Shown here piece by piece: positions 26,732 to 35,650 of a DNA stretch of 64,000 bases. How positions within the stretch are numbered: the stretch's first letter is position 1; each line of letters starts with the position of its first letter. A program made the position numbers and the translations under genes. This DNA is from Imperialibacter sp040222385 (GTDB lineage Bacteria; Bacteroidota; Bacteroidia; Cytophagales; Cyclobacteriaceae). The notes beneath the pieces were generated by a model that ran no database searches, was not told the DNA's origin, and was given only the letters and a program-made list of their open reading frames with translations. Where the stretch lies: NCBI RefSeq assembly GCF_040222385.1, contig NZ_JAVKDF010000027.1, forward strand, positions 236,477-300,476, read 5' to 3'.

Positions 26732-28009
26732 TTACCGTCTGAAAATACGAATTCCCAGCCAAAAAAGAGGCAAAAGCGCCAGCAGGGAAATCGATGCAAA
26801 GTAAAGGCTATCGAAGCTGCTCTGATAGCCAATAGCCATAAAAATTGCCCTGGCCACCTGATGAATGCCAAGGAACAGTGTAACACCAACGATGAACAGG
26901 CCAGCTAAGTTGGAAAACGCACCGTTGGTGTGATGAACCATGAGTCTGTTATTGTTAAGCACTAGCAGGAGCCCCGTAGCTGCCACTGGAAGCAGTACGC
27001 CGTTGATGGCCTGTGCTAGCAGGATAACGGGTACGGGGCGTAAACCGAGCAACCCAAACACCAGGCCAACGATGAGTATGCTGCCCCACACGAGCCTGTA
27101 GTTTGTTCCTGTGGCTTCCCAATTCTTTTCTCCCTTCCCCCAAATGCTTTGTGCGGTAATGGCTGAAGCTAGCGGAGCGGTAATGGTGCTCGTGAACCCG
27201 GCGGCAAACAAGCCTATGGCAAACAGGTATTTGCCGGGAAGGCCCACTGCTTTTTCCAGCACCGTGGCCATTCCTTCGAAGGAAAAAGGAAGCGGCGACA
27301 AAGTGCCAGAGAGCAACACAGCCATGGAGACAATGCCACCCAGGCCAATCGCAATGATGAGGCCTAACCTCATTTCACCCAATTGCTGGCATTTGCCCAG
27401 GCCTGAGCCTAGAAACAGGTTGTACGGCACAATAGTGGTGCCTACCAGGCCAATGACCAGCAAAATATCGTCGGCGGGAATTTGTGGAACAAAGAGACCT
27501 TTGGTGATGGCTAGCGGAGATTCGTCAATGAAAAAGGAAGTATACAGAAAGGCTGCACCCATTACTGCCACCAGCGCACCCAGCGATTTGGCAATAGAAC
27601 CGGCAGAGCCTCCCCACAAAAGAACGGTGGCAATACCGGTAATGGCCAGGGTAAAAACCCATGGTGGCAGCGGAAACAACAGCCCCGCCCCTGAAATAGC
27701 CCCGACAATATTGCCTGCCTCGTAGGCAGCGCAACCAAAAATCACGGCTCCTGCGAGGAGCCACTTCATCCATGGTTGGTTGCCAAAAGTCAGCGTGACA
27801 GCCTCCCCTATAGTAAGTCCAGAGGCAATTGTAATGCGGGCGGCTCCTTCCTGAAGCACCATACAGGCCAATGTAGAAAAGAGCAAGGCCCAAAGCAGGG
27901 ACACACCATGGGATGCTCCTGCGAGCGAGGCGGTGGTAATTGTTCCCGGACCGATGAAAGCGGCTGAGATGACCGACCAGAAGAGAATGTTAAGGAGCTT
28001 CTTTTTCAA
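26732..28009 (-). CDS. NRAMP-family divalent metal transporter with altered metal site
   Basis: A 425-residue inner-membrane protein with about 11 transmembrane helices and the NRAMP fold. Helix 1, normally DPGN, reads GPGT (residues 20-23). Helix 6, normally with an MPHN-type break, reads VPYN (194-197). So the Asp, Asn and Met that bind Mn2+ or Fe2+ in canonical MntH are all replaced. This suggests a member of the NRAMP-related branch with another or lost substrate selectivity (for example Mg2+ or a non-transport role) and the name MntH should not be used. No metal-responsive regulator is adjacent. The hydrophobic N-terminal start at 28009 fits. Confidence 0.85.
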   Translation of the reverse strand: MKKKLLNILFWSVISAAFIGPGTITTASLAGASHGVSLLWALLFSTLACMVLQEGAARITIASGLTIGEAVTLTFGNQPWMKWLLAGAVIFGCAAYEAGNIVGAISGAGLLFPLPPWVFTLAITGIATVLLWGGSAGSIAKSLGALVAVMGAAFLYTSFFIDESPLAITKGLFVPQIPADDILLVIGLVGTTIVPYNLFLGSGLGKCQQLGEMRLGLIIAIGLGGIVSMAVLLSGTLSPLPFSFEGMATVLEKAVGLPGKYLFAIGLFAAGFTSTITAPLASAITAQSIWGKGEKNWEATGTNYRLVWGSILIVGLVFGLLGLRPVPVILLAQAINGVLLPVAATGLLLVLNNNRLMVHHTNGAFSNLAGLFIVGVTLFLGIHQVARAIFMAIGYQSSFDSLYFASISLLALLPLFWLGIRIFRR

Positions 28010-28091
28010 AAGAGAGGTATAGATAGATCAGCCCCAATATATGGCATACAGGTCTATTTATAAATGCTATAGATGAGATGCGGAGGGACTG

Positions 28092-28802
28092 CTACTTTTT
28101 AAACGAACTCAACTCCACATAGCTGTTCAAATTACCTTTTTCATCGTAGGATTCGCTTTTCACCATTCCTGCGCCTTCACTCAGGTACTCAACGCTCGAT
28201 GAGTTCATCGTTCTTTTCATGCCCATGATCGACATGGTAGACTCTGAGTCGTAGGTCATTTTGAAGCAATCGTACGTGCCTGCTGCCGTGGTTATTTTCT
28301 CTTTGCCCACTACCTTTCGGTTCTTGACCGACACCGTGGTGTTGGTGGCCATGGCTTTCATGGCTGGATTGTCTGAAATGATTTTCACCACAAAGGTTAG
28401 GTCGTTCAGCGACTGTCCTGCTTTCAGGTCAGAGGGAATGGTGAGTTGGTCTCCCTCAAATGCAATCTGCACGTCTTCCATGCCCTCCATTCCCTGCGGC
28501 ATAAAGTTTCTCATGTCCATTTTAAAAACGCCATCTTCACAAGCCATCTCAATTTCATTGTTGCTTAGCTCTTTCTTTTTGTCGTACATGGTCACCCGGG
28601 CCTTGATAGTTTGGTTGTTGCCAGAGCCGGTCACAGACAGAATCTCCGTCTTATCTTGAGAAACTTCTTTCCCTTTTTTATTGAAATAGGTTCTTTCTAT
28701 CACCGCCCCCTCATTATAGTTGAAATAGGGATTGCACTGGCTAAATGCCTGATGAGAAAAAATAAGAAGGCCGATTGCGAAAAATGATTTGAGTAGTTGC
28801 AT
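28092..28802 (-). CDS. TapB-like/DUF3108-type secreted protein
   Basis: A 236-residue exported protein. The ATG at 28802 (MQLLKSFFAIGLLIF) starts the signal peptide, which is cut after AFSQ; an upstream ATG at 28862 gives an unlikely leader. The body has the TapB pattern: a start of the form NYNEGAVIERTYFNKKG, repeated beta strands, and the late TTAAGTYDCFKMTYDSES and GAGMVKSESYDEKGNL. These proteins are small outer-envelope beta-rich proteins of unknown function; I think the fold resembles the lipocalin-like/DUF3108 group. No partner gene is obvious. Confidence 0.7.
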   Translation of the reverse strand: MQLLKSFFAIGLLIFSHQAFSQCNPYFNYNEGAVIERTYFNKKGKEVSQDKTEILSVTGSGNNQTIKARVTMYDKKKELSNNEIEMACEDGVFKMDMRNFMPQGMEGMEDVQIAFEGDQLTIPSDLKAGQSLNDLTFVVKIISDNPAMKAMATNTTVSVKNRKVVGKEKITTAAGTYDCFKMTYDSESTMSIMGMKRTMNSSSVEYLSEGAGMVKSESYDEKGNLNSYVELSSFKK

Positions 28803-28886
28803 GGGAAAAGTATGTTTTGCATTATTTTCCATAAAAATAGCACAAAAGCAATAGCAAGTCAATGACGCTCAGACAGCAATCACTGC

Positions 28887-31800
28887 CTATGAGCCCCACC
28901 CTCCGCCTCCTGGCGTTTCAATGACAATGGCATCTCCTGCTTGCAAATCCATTTCGTCAACACCCTTGAGGTCAACGACTGAACCATTGCTTTTTTCAAC
29001 AAACTGTTTTCCTGTTGCTCCAGGTTCGCCTCCCTCCAAGCCATAAGGCGCCTCTACCCTGTGCTGAGTGAGGAGGGTGAGCTCAACGGCCTCGGTAAAG
29101 CGAAGTTTTCTTACAATGCCGTCGCCGCCTTTCCATTTGCCGGGCCCTCCCGATCCTTTTCGGATAGAAAATTCTTCGACATGTACAGGATACCTCCATT
29201 CCATGATCTCGGGATCAGTGATGCGGGTATTGGTCATGTGGTGGTGAAGGGCATCGGCACCGTTGAAACCTGGCCCGGCACCCGTGCCTCCGCAGATGGT
29301 TTCGTAGTAGCCGAAGCTTTTGTTGCCAAACAGCAGATTGTTCATCGTTCCCTGACTGCAAGCGGAAAGTTTCAGCGCTTTGATCAGGGTGTCTACCAAG
29401 CGCTGGCTTACTTCTGTGTTTCCTCCAACGACCGCTGGGCACTGCGAAGAGTCGGCTGGAAAAGGCGGGTTGAGCAAGCCTTCGGGGAGAATAATTTCCA
29501 CTTGCTTCATGATGCCCTCATTGAGTGGAATGTTTTCCGAGATGAGGAGACGAAGTACATAAATCACCGCACTGCGTACAATGGCGGGCGTCGCATTCAG
29601 ATTGCCCGGATGCACCCTTGACGAACCAGTAAAGTCAACCGTTAGCTTGTCGTTTGTCCTCTGTAGTTTTACTTTCAATGGGCTTCCATCGTCCAGTTTT
29701 TCTGTAGCTTCAAACTCGTTGCCCGGAAGCTTTTGCAATTGGCTCCAGAGCTTTTCGTTGGAATAGTCTTTGAGCCGCTGCATATAATGCAGCACTTTTT
29801 CGGCTCCTTCTTTCTGGCAGAGCGAAAGCAAGGCACTTTGGCCAGCCTTAATTGACGACAATGCCGCATTCAAATCGGCCATATTCTCTGCCACGGCCCT
29901 GGTGGGGTGGCTGTGCGCTGTAAGCACCTTTTCTATGTCGGACCATCGTGCTTCTCCCTTTTGGATCAATAGCATGGGGTTGATGACAACTCCCTCTTCT
30001 GCCAAATTCTTTGCATCGGGCGGCATTGAGCCTGGTCTTTTGCCTCCCAGCTCCGCATGATGGGCCCGATTGGCCACATAGCCCAATAGTTTCGTTCCCT
30101 CAAAAACAGGTGCAATCAACGTGATGTCGGGCAGGTGTGAGCCACCGAAGCCGGGGTGATTGGTGACTGCCACATCGCCAAGGCCAAGAGGCAGCACTTC
30201 CAACACCTTGCGCACGCATAGTCCCAGCCCCCCCAAATGCACGGGGATGTGGGGTGCATTGACCACCAGCTCCCCTTTTGGATCAAGAAGGGCGCAGGAA
30301 AAATCGAGGCGTTCTTTGATGTTCACAGAAAACGCCGTACGCATGAGCAGCGCACCCATTTCTTCGGCAATGCCCCGAAACCTATTGGTAAACAGCTCGA
30401 GTGCTACGGTTTCGTGTACCTCGTTGAGACCTGAGGAAGAGGCTTCTGTCAAATCTAAAATGACATTGAGCTCGTGCCCTACATTGGCTTGCCAGCCCGG
30501 GGCGATCCATGTGGTTGAAGTTTTTGAAGCTAGTAGAGCGGGGCCTTCAATTTTCGCTCCCGGAGACAAGGTTTCCCAGTCGTATAGTTGGGCCGGTAGT
30601 TGTTTACCCTGGTGCGTTATTTCTTTGGTTCTTAGCGATTGCGCAGGATGTACTATTACTTGTTCTGCGCCAGCGTGGTCACCTGTCCTCAGCGCAGAAA
30701 CTTTCACCTTTATTGACTCCACCTCTATGGCCCGGTTTTCTACCCAATGACCAAACAGCTCTTCATACTTGCCTTTGAAGGCAGCATGCAGGCCACTATA
30801 TTTTTCAGCTTCAACTTCTATCACAGCATCTTGCCCAGAAAAGCGCAGATAGGCGGCCACAAATGTGATTTCTGAGGCCAGAATTCCTTCGTTTCTGAGC
30901 ATCGAACAGGCATCGTCGGCTGCCGTGGCGACGATCGTTTCGAAATCATTCTTCAAATCATCGAGCGGTTTCAATACTTGTTGAGTGACCATTCGCTCCT
31001 CAACGGCCTTGCCAATGCCGTAGGCACTCAGCAGTCCGGCATCGAACGGCACAATGATTTTTTTCATGCCAAGCAATTCAGCAATGGCACAGGCATGCTG
31101 TCCACCAGCCCCACCAAAAGCCAGAAGCGCATGCTCGGCCGGGTCGTATCCTTTTCTTGTGGAGATGTTTCTAATGGCCTCTGCCATCCGCTCGTTAGCA
31201 ATTTGCAGGTAGCCTTCTAGCAGGCTGTTGGCTTCCGGAAGGTTTTCGGTTTGGTTTTTTATTTCGTTGAGCTGCTCTTCCAGCCGTTTCGTTGACTCTC
31301 CTTTTTGCACCGGAACGCCAAACTTTTCCTCATCCACCCTACCTAGCAGTAGATTGACGTCTGTTACGGTGAGGGGCCCGCCGGCACCGTAGCAGGCCGG
31401 CCCAGGTTGGGCACCGGCACTTTCGGGGCCCACGGCTAGCTTATGGCCATCAAACGAGCAGATGGAACCGCCACCTGCTGCCACGGTTTCCACAGCCACC
31501 GAAGGAGAGGCGATTTTTGCCTGGCCCACTTCACATTCGAAGCGGTAGTCGGGTTTACCAGCATACCGGCTCACGTCGGTGCTGGTGCCGCCCATGTCGA
31601 GGGTCAGGATGTTTTTCTCACCACATACTTTTGCAATTTCGGCAGCACCCACCACTCCTCCAGCCGGGCCGCTAAGCAAGCTGTCTTTTGCGTGAAAATC
31701 GTTGGCGCTGATGAGGCCACCCGCACTGGTCATCACTTTCAGTGAGCTGTCATCGGAGAGTCTATTGGAAACACCCGTCAGGTAAGAGGAGAGAATGGGG

Positions 31801-32654
31801 TTCAGGTAAGCGTCGGCCACCGCTGTTTCGGCCCTGGGGAGCAACTTGATAGCAGGGAAAAGCTGAGACGAAATAGAGACATACGTTAGTCCGGCTTTTT
31901 TGCACAGGTCGAGCACTTCTAATTCATGGGCTTGGTTCTTGAATGAATTAAGAAAAGAGACGGCGACAGACAGAATGCCCTGTTCTTTTATTTTTTCAAT
32001 GGCACGTTCAACCTCGCTGGAATTTATAGTGACCAACACGTTTCCTTGTGCATCTATTCTTTCATCTATCTCAAAAACGGTTGAATAAAGCGGTTCTGGC
32101 TTTTCGATTTTTAAGGCAAAGATATCGGGCCGCTGTTGTGTGCCGATGCGAATCAAGTCTTTGAGCCCCTTGGTTACCAGCCAGGCGGTGTTTGCTCCCT
32201 TTTTTTCCAGCAGGGCGTTTGTTCCCCGGGTAGTGCCCAGCCGCATATCCATGGGCGGGAGTGCGTGGTCTAATGCTGTTTCGGTGATTAATCGGGCAGC
32301 CAGCACCGGAGCTTCTTCGCCACCATCCAGCTCGAAATCGCAGGGAAAAGTCAGCCTGGTCGGCAAAGAATTGACCAGAGTAACCGTAAGGTTGTTGGGG
32401 TCGAATTGGGCGATGGAATTACTGAGGAAGCTTTGGCCGAGAACCCTTATTTTGTAGCCCTTTAAAATATCTTTATCGACAGTAAACGTTGCATCAACAC
32501 GAAAAGCATTTTCAGCCACCTGCTCAATAACTTTTCCCCTCAGCTTGCTGCTGCTGAGCACTTTCACTCTTTTTATCTCGCCTTCGGGTGTTTCTGCCAG
32601 GCAATCGGTAAAGGTGCCGCCGGTATCCACCCAAATCTTCCACTTTTTGTTCAT
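28887..32654 (-). CDS. 5-oxoprolinase/hydantoinase, fused HyuA-HyuB
   Basis: A 1,255-residue fused protein matching the length of eukaryotic 5-oxoprolinase (about 1,288). It probably hydrolyses 5-oxo-L-proline to glutamate with ATP, or a related hydantoin. The HyuA half (roughly 1-700) begins WVDTGGTFTD, the phosphate-binding loop, and contains LTLDMGGTSTDVS and the GGAGG(QH) motif. The HyuB half (from about 740) has ERLDFSCALLD, the AVVGGNTEVSQRL segment and the final GGGGWG. The ATG at 32654 (MNKKW) is chosen because the earlier one at 32675 is not preceded by a better site. Its partner gene in many genomes is split; the fusion is less common in bacteria. Confidence 0.9.
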   Translation of the reverse strand: MNKKWKIWVDTGGTFTDCLAETPEGEIKRVKVLSSSKLRGKVIEQVAENAFRVDATFTVDKDILKGYKIRVLGQSFLSNSIAQFDPNNLTVTLVNSLPTRLTFPCDFELDGGEEAPVLAARLITETALDHALPPMDMRLGTTRGTNALLEKKGANTAWLVTKGLKDLIRIGTQQRPDIFALKIEKPEPLYSTVFEIDERIDAQGNVLVTINSSEVERAIEKIKEQGILSVAVSFLNSFKNQAHELEVLDLCKKAGLTYVSISSQLFPAIKLLPRAETAVADAYLNPILSSYLTGVSNRLSDDSSLKVMTSAGGLISANDFHAKDSLLSGPAGGVVGAAEIAKVCGEKNILTLDMGGTSTDVSRYAGKPDYRFECEVGQAKIASPSVAVETVAAGGGSICSFDGHKLAVGPESAGAQPGPACYGAGGPLTVTDVNLLLGRVDEEKFGVPVQKGESTKRLEEQLNEIKNQTENLPEANSLLEGYLQIANERMAEAIRNISTRKGYDPAEHALLAFGGAGGQHACAIAELLGMKKIIVPFDAGLLSAYGIGKAVEERMVTQQVLKPLDDLKNDFETIVATAADDACSMLRNEGILASEITFVAAYLRFSGQDAVIEVEAEKYSGLHAAFKGKYEELFGHWVENRAIEVESIKVKVSALRTGDHAGAEQVIVHPAQSLRTKEITHQGKQLPAQLYDWETLSPGAKIEGPALLASKTSTTWIAPGWQANVGHELNVILDLTEASSSGLNEVHETVALELFTNRFRGIAEEMGALLMRTAFSVNIKERLDFSCALLDPKGELVVNAPHIPVHLGGLGLCVRKVLEVLPLGLGDVAVTNHPGFGGSHLPDITLIAPVFEGTKLLGYVANRAHHAELGGKRPGSMPPDAKNLAEEGVVINPMLLIQKGEARWSDIEKVLTAHSHPTRAVAENMADLNAALSSIKAGQSALLSLCQKEGAEKVLHYMQRLKDYSNEKLWSQLQKLPGNEFEATEKLDDGSPLKVKLQRTNDKLTVDFTGSSRVHPGNLNATPAIVRSAVIYVLRLLISENIPLNEGIMKQVEIILPEGLLNPPFPADSSQCPAVVGGNTEVSQRLVDTLIKALKLSACSQGTMNNLLFGNKSFGYYETICGGTGAGPGFNGADALHHHMTNTRITDPEIMEWRYPVHVEEFSIRKGSGGPGKWKGGDGIVRKLRFTEAVELTLLTQHRVEAPYGLEGGEPGATGKQFVEKSNGSVVDLKGVDEMDLQAGDAIVIETPGGGGWGS

Positions 32655-32761
32655 GGCTATTTTCTTGCGACGCAAACTAAGTAACGGAACCTATTTCTCA
32701 AATTCATCATTGATTGGAGGAGTTGTTTTAGTATTGTGAATTTGAAAGCAATAACAATAAT

Positions 32762-33523
32762 ATGTGCCTGATCACCTTTGCCTGGAAACACCATCCCAAC
32801 TATCAGCTGATTTTGGTGGCCAACAGGGACGAATTTTACCAGCGGCCCACTGCTCCGCTTGGCTATTGGCACGACAACCCGGATCTCCTTGGCGGTCGTG
32901 ATTTGAAAGAGGGGGGCACATGGATGGGCATGCATCGATCTGGCCGACTTACGGCGATTACCAACCACAGAGGCCTCTCCAATATAAAGGGATCAGCTCC
33001 TTCGAGGGGGAGCCTAACGAAGGGCTTTCTTACCGGTAGCCAGTCGTCGCCGTCGTTTTATGAGGGTGTAAAGGGGCAGCTTGATCTTTTCAACGGATTC
33101 AACTTGCTTACGCTTGAAAGCAGGGAGCTACATTACTTTAACAATATTCAAAAAGAGTTGATACAGGTGAAGCCTGGTATGTATGGGCTTTCCAATGCTT
33201 TTCTCGACACACCGTGGCCAAAAGTGCAAAAGGCAAAGGGCTACTTTGAAGCCACCTTGAAAAAGGATCATCCCAGCGCCGCTGAAATGATCGAATGGAT
33301 GGGCGATGGGGAGCTGGCGCCGGATGAGCAGTTGCCCGCTACCGGGGTTTCAGCTGACTGGGAAAAACAGCTGTCGGCTATGTGCATTCAGACTGAAAGT
33401 TATGGTACCTGCTGCACTACAGTTATTACGGTTGACAACAATGGTCGTGTGGAATACACGGAAAAGACTTATCCCAAAGGCAATAGAAAGTCGGGCATCA
33501 TTACCGTTCAGTTTCCCAGCTAG
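32762..33523 (+). CDS. NRDE (TANGO2-like) family protein
   Basis: A 253-residue protein of the NRDE/TANGO2 family. It starts MCLITFAW with Cys2, which in Ntn-hydrolase-like folds is the exposed nucleophile, and has the name-giving NRDE run in VANRDEFYQRP. The GGTWMGM and ITNHR motifs are also typical. The biochemical function of the family is unsettled; an N-terminal Cys suggests hydrolase-like chemistry, and the animal homologue has been tied to lipid or haem handling. It is divergent from the 5-oxoprolinase gene with about 107 bases between starts. Confidence 0.88.
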   Translation: MCLITFAWKHHPNYQLILVANRDEFYQRPTAPLGYWHDNPDLLGGRDLKEGGTWMGMHRSGRLTAITNHRGLSNIKGSAPSRGSLTKGFLTGSQSSPSFYEGVKGQLDLFNGFNLLTLESRELHYFNNIQKELIQVKPGMYGLSNAFLDTPWPKVQKAKGYFEATLKKDHPSAAEMIEWMGDGELAPDEQLPATGVSADWEKQLSAMCIQTESYGTCCTTVITVDNNGRVEYTEKTYPKGNRKSGIITVQFPS

Positions 33524-33591
33524 TATTATTTTGAAAACGCCCTAAATGTTAGCAATTTTGCGGTTCCATTAACCCCCTAATAATTTCAAAA

Positions 33592-35148
33592 ATGGTCACA
33601 ATTGAAGATACTTACGGAATTGCCGAAGCTATTGAAAAGCTTGGGATTGAAAATAAAAATGCCGGATCCTCAACCGGCAAAAGCTGGATTGCCTCCGGTG
33701 GAGAGGTGATAGAAAGCTTTTCTCCGGCGGACGGAATGTTGATTGCCTCTGTGGAGTCTGCGACGGCAGCAACCTATGAGCAGGTGATAAAAAAGGCTGA
33801 GGAGGCATTCAAAAGTTGGAGACTTGTGCCAGCACCTCAGCGTGGAGAAATTGTAAGGCAAATCGGTGACGAGCTGCGGAGAAATAAAGAGCACCTTGGC
33901 AAACTGGTTTCCTACGAAATGGGTAAATCCTTGCAAGAGGGTTATGGTGAAGTGCAGGAAATGATCGACATCTGCGATTTTGCCGTGGGCCTTTCTCGTC
34001 AGCTGTATGGATTGAGTATGCATTCCGAAAGACCTGGCCACCGCATGTATGAGCAGTGGCACCCAATGGGTATTGTAGGCATCATTTCGGCTTTCAATTT
34101 TCCAGTGGCCGTGTGGAGTTGGAACACTATGTTGGCCTGGGTATGTGGCGATGTCTGCGTTTGGAAGCCTTCAGAAAAAACCCCGATCACAGCTATTGCC
34201 TGTCAGAAGATAGCGGCGAAAGTGTTCGAAAGAAATAATTTACCAGAAGGCATCAGCAGCCTCGTTATCGGCGACTATAAAATTGGCGAGCTTCTCTCCA
34301 ACGACGCAAGAGTGCCTTTGGTTTCTGCCACCGGCTCTACCCGCATGGGCAAGAAGGTGAGCGAAGCTGTAGGTAGAAGACTAGGCAGGTCTCTGCTGGA
34401 GCTAGGCGGTAATAATGCCATCATTGTTTCGCAGCATGCTAATTTGGACGTGGCTATTATCGCAGCCGTGTTTGGAGCTGTGGGCACCGCAGGGCAAAGA
34501 TGCACAACCACCAGAAGGCTCATTGTGCACGATAGTATTTTTGATGAAATGAAGACCAGGTTGACTAAGGCGTACTCTCAACTGAAAATAGGGAATCCGC
34601 TGAGTGAGAAAAATCATGTTGGCCCGCTTATAGATAAACTCGCCGTTGAAAATTACTTGAGCGCCATCAGAGAGGTAGAAAAGGAAGGTGGCAAAACCAT
34701 CGTTGAAGGTGGCGTTCTTTCAGGCGCTGGCTATGAGTCGGGTTGTTACGTGAAGCCAGCCATTTTCGAAGTAAAGAATACGTTCAAAATTGTTCAGCAC
34801 GAAACCTTTGCTCCAATCTTGTATTTGATTAAATATTCTGGTGATGTCGCTGATGCCATCACTCTTCAAAACGGTGTGCCCCAGGGCCTTTCTTCCGCAA
34901 TTCTCACAGATAATCTGCTGGAAGCGGAGCAGTTTTTGTCACAGGCGGGAAGTGACTGTGGCATCGCCAATGTCAACATTGGGACCTCTGGAGCTGAAAT
35001 AGGAGGAGCCTTCGGCGGAGAGAAAGAAACAGGTGGCGGCAGGGAGTCGGGCTCCGACGCATGGAAAGCCTATATGCGCCGTCAGACCAACACAATCAAC
35101 TACAGCGCAAAATTACCTTTGGCTCAAGGGATAAAATTTGATCTTTAG
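33592..35148 (+). CDS. Aldehyde dehydrogenase, alpha-aminoadipic semialdehyde type (ALDH7-like)
   Basis: A 518-residue NAD(P)-dependent aldehyde dehydrogenase. Catalytic Cys304 is in TAGQRCTT, the general base Glu270 is in LLELGGNN, and the Asn of NFPVAVWSWN is present. The conserved carboxy end NIGTSGAEIGGAFGGEKETGG is that of the ALDH7/AmaB branch, which oxidises L-aminoadipate-6-semialdehyde (piperideine-6-carboxylate) in lysine catabolism. It follows the NRDE gene by 68 bases and may be transcribed separately. The substrate is inferred from the family branch and not from local lysine-degradation genes, none of which are adjacent. Confidence 0.88.
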   Translation: MVTIEDTYGIAEAIEKLGIENKNAGSSTGKSWIASGGEVIESFSPADGMLIASVESATAATYEQVIKKAEEAFKSWRLVPAPQRGEIVRQIGDELRRNKEHLGKLVSYEMGKSLQEGYGEVQEMIDICDFAVGLSRQLYGLSMHSERPGHRMYEQWHPMGIVGIISAFNFPVAVWSWNTMLAWVCGDVCVWKPSEKTPITAIACQKIAAKVFERNNLPEGISSLVIGDYKIGELLSNDARVPLVSATGSTRMGKKVSEAVGRRLGRSLLELGGNNAIIVSQHANLDVAIIAAVFGAVGTAGQRCTTTRRLIVHDSIFDEMKTRLTKAYSQLKIGNPLSEKNHVGPLIDKLAVENYLSAIREVEKEGGKTIVEGGVLSGAGYESGCYVKPAIFEVKNTFKIVQHETFAPILYLIKYSGDVADAITLQNGVPQGLSSAILTDNLLEAEQFLSQAGSDCGIANVNIGTSGAEIGGAFGGEKETGGGRESGSDAWKAYMRRQTNTINYSAKLPLAQGIKFDL

Positions 35149-35230
35149 CAGTGTATTTTACCAAAAAATTAGTAACATTTGGTGTCTTAGCCCTTTTACC
35201 TCAGGCTATGGCACCAACTAATAACTTAAT

Positions 35231-35650
35231 ATGGCAGTGACTGTAGCCCCCAGATTCAAAGCAGTGATGCTTATTGATGACAATGAGATCGATAATTTGA
35301 TCAATCAAAAGATGATTGAGGCATCAACGTTATCTGAAAATATTTATGTGCACACCGGTGCCAAGAGCGCCATAGAGTTTTTAAGAAATATAGAAAAGCT
35401 TGGTGCGGCAGGGCATTCCATTCTCCCTCAAATCATTTTTCTCGACATCGATATGCCGCTGATGGACGGATTCCAATTTTTGGATGAGTTTGAAAAGTTC
35501 AGAGTGGAGACGAAGGATATTTGCAATATCGTTATGCTTACTTCGTCAATCAACCCTCAGGACGTAAACAAATCGAAGAAGTACAACTACGTTAAAAAAT
35601 ATATCAACAAACCCCTGACACAGGATACGCTCGAGAAGATAAAGTTCTAG
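35231..35650 (+). CDS. Receiver-only response regulator
   Basis: A 139-residue CheY-like receiver domain without output domain. The acid pair is in MLIDDNEID (Asp16/17) and the phosphoacceptor is Asp72 in FLDIDMPLMDG. The switch threonine is in VMLTSS and the conserved lysine is in YINKPL. Such single-domain regulators pass signals between kinases and phosphotransfer partners or directly bind a target protein. No kinase is next to it. Its last codons overlap the convergent 485-residue unknown gene by four bases. Function and partner kinase are not determined. Confidence 0.9.
   Translation: MAVTVAPRFKAVMLIDDNEIDNLINQKMIEASTLSENIYVHTGAKSAIEFLRNIEKLGAAGHSILPQIIFLDIDMPLMDGFQFLDEFEKFRVETKDICNIVMLTSSINPQDVNKSKKYNYVKKYINKPLTQDTLEKIKF

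Noticed and set aside
26732..28009. Calling the NRAMP-fold protein MntH
   Set aside because: The DPGN and MPHN metal motifs that define MntH are replaced, so manganese uptake cannot be asserted.
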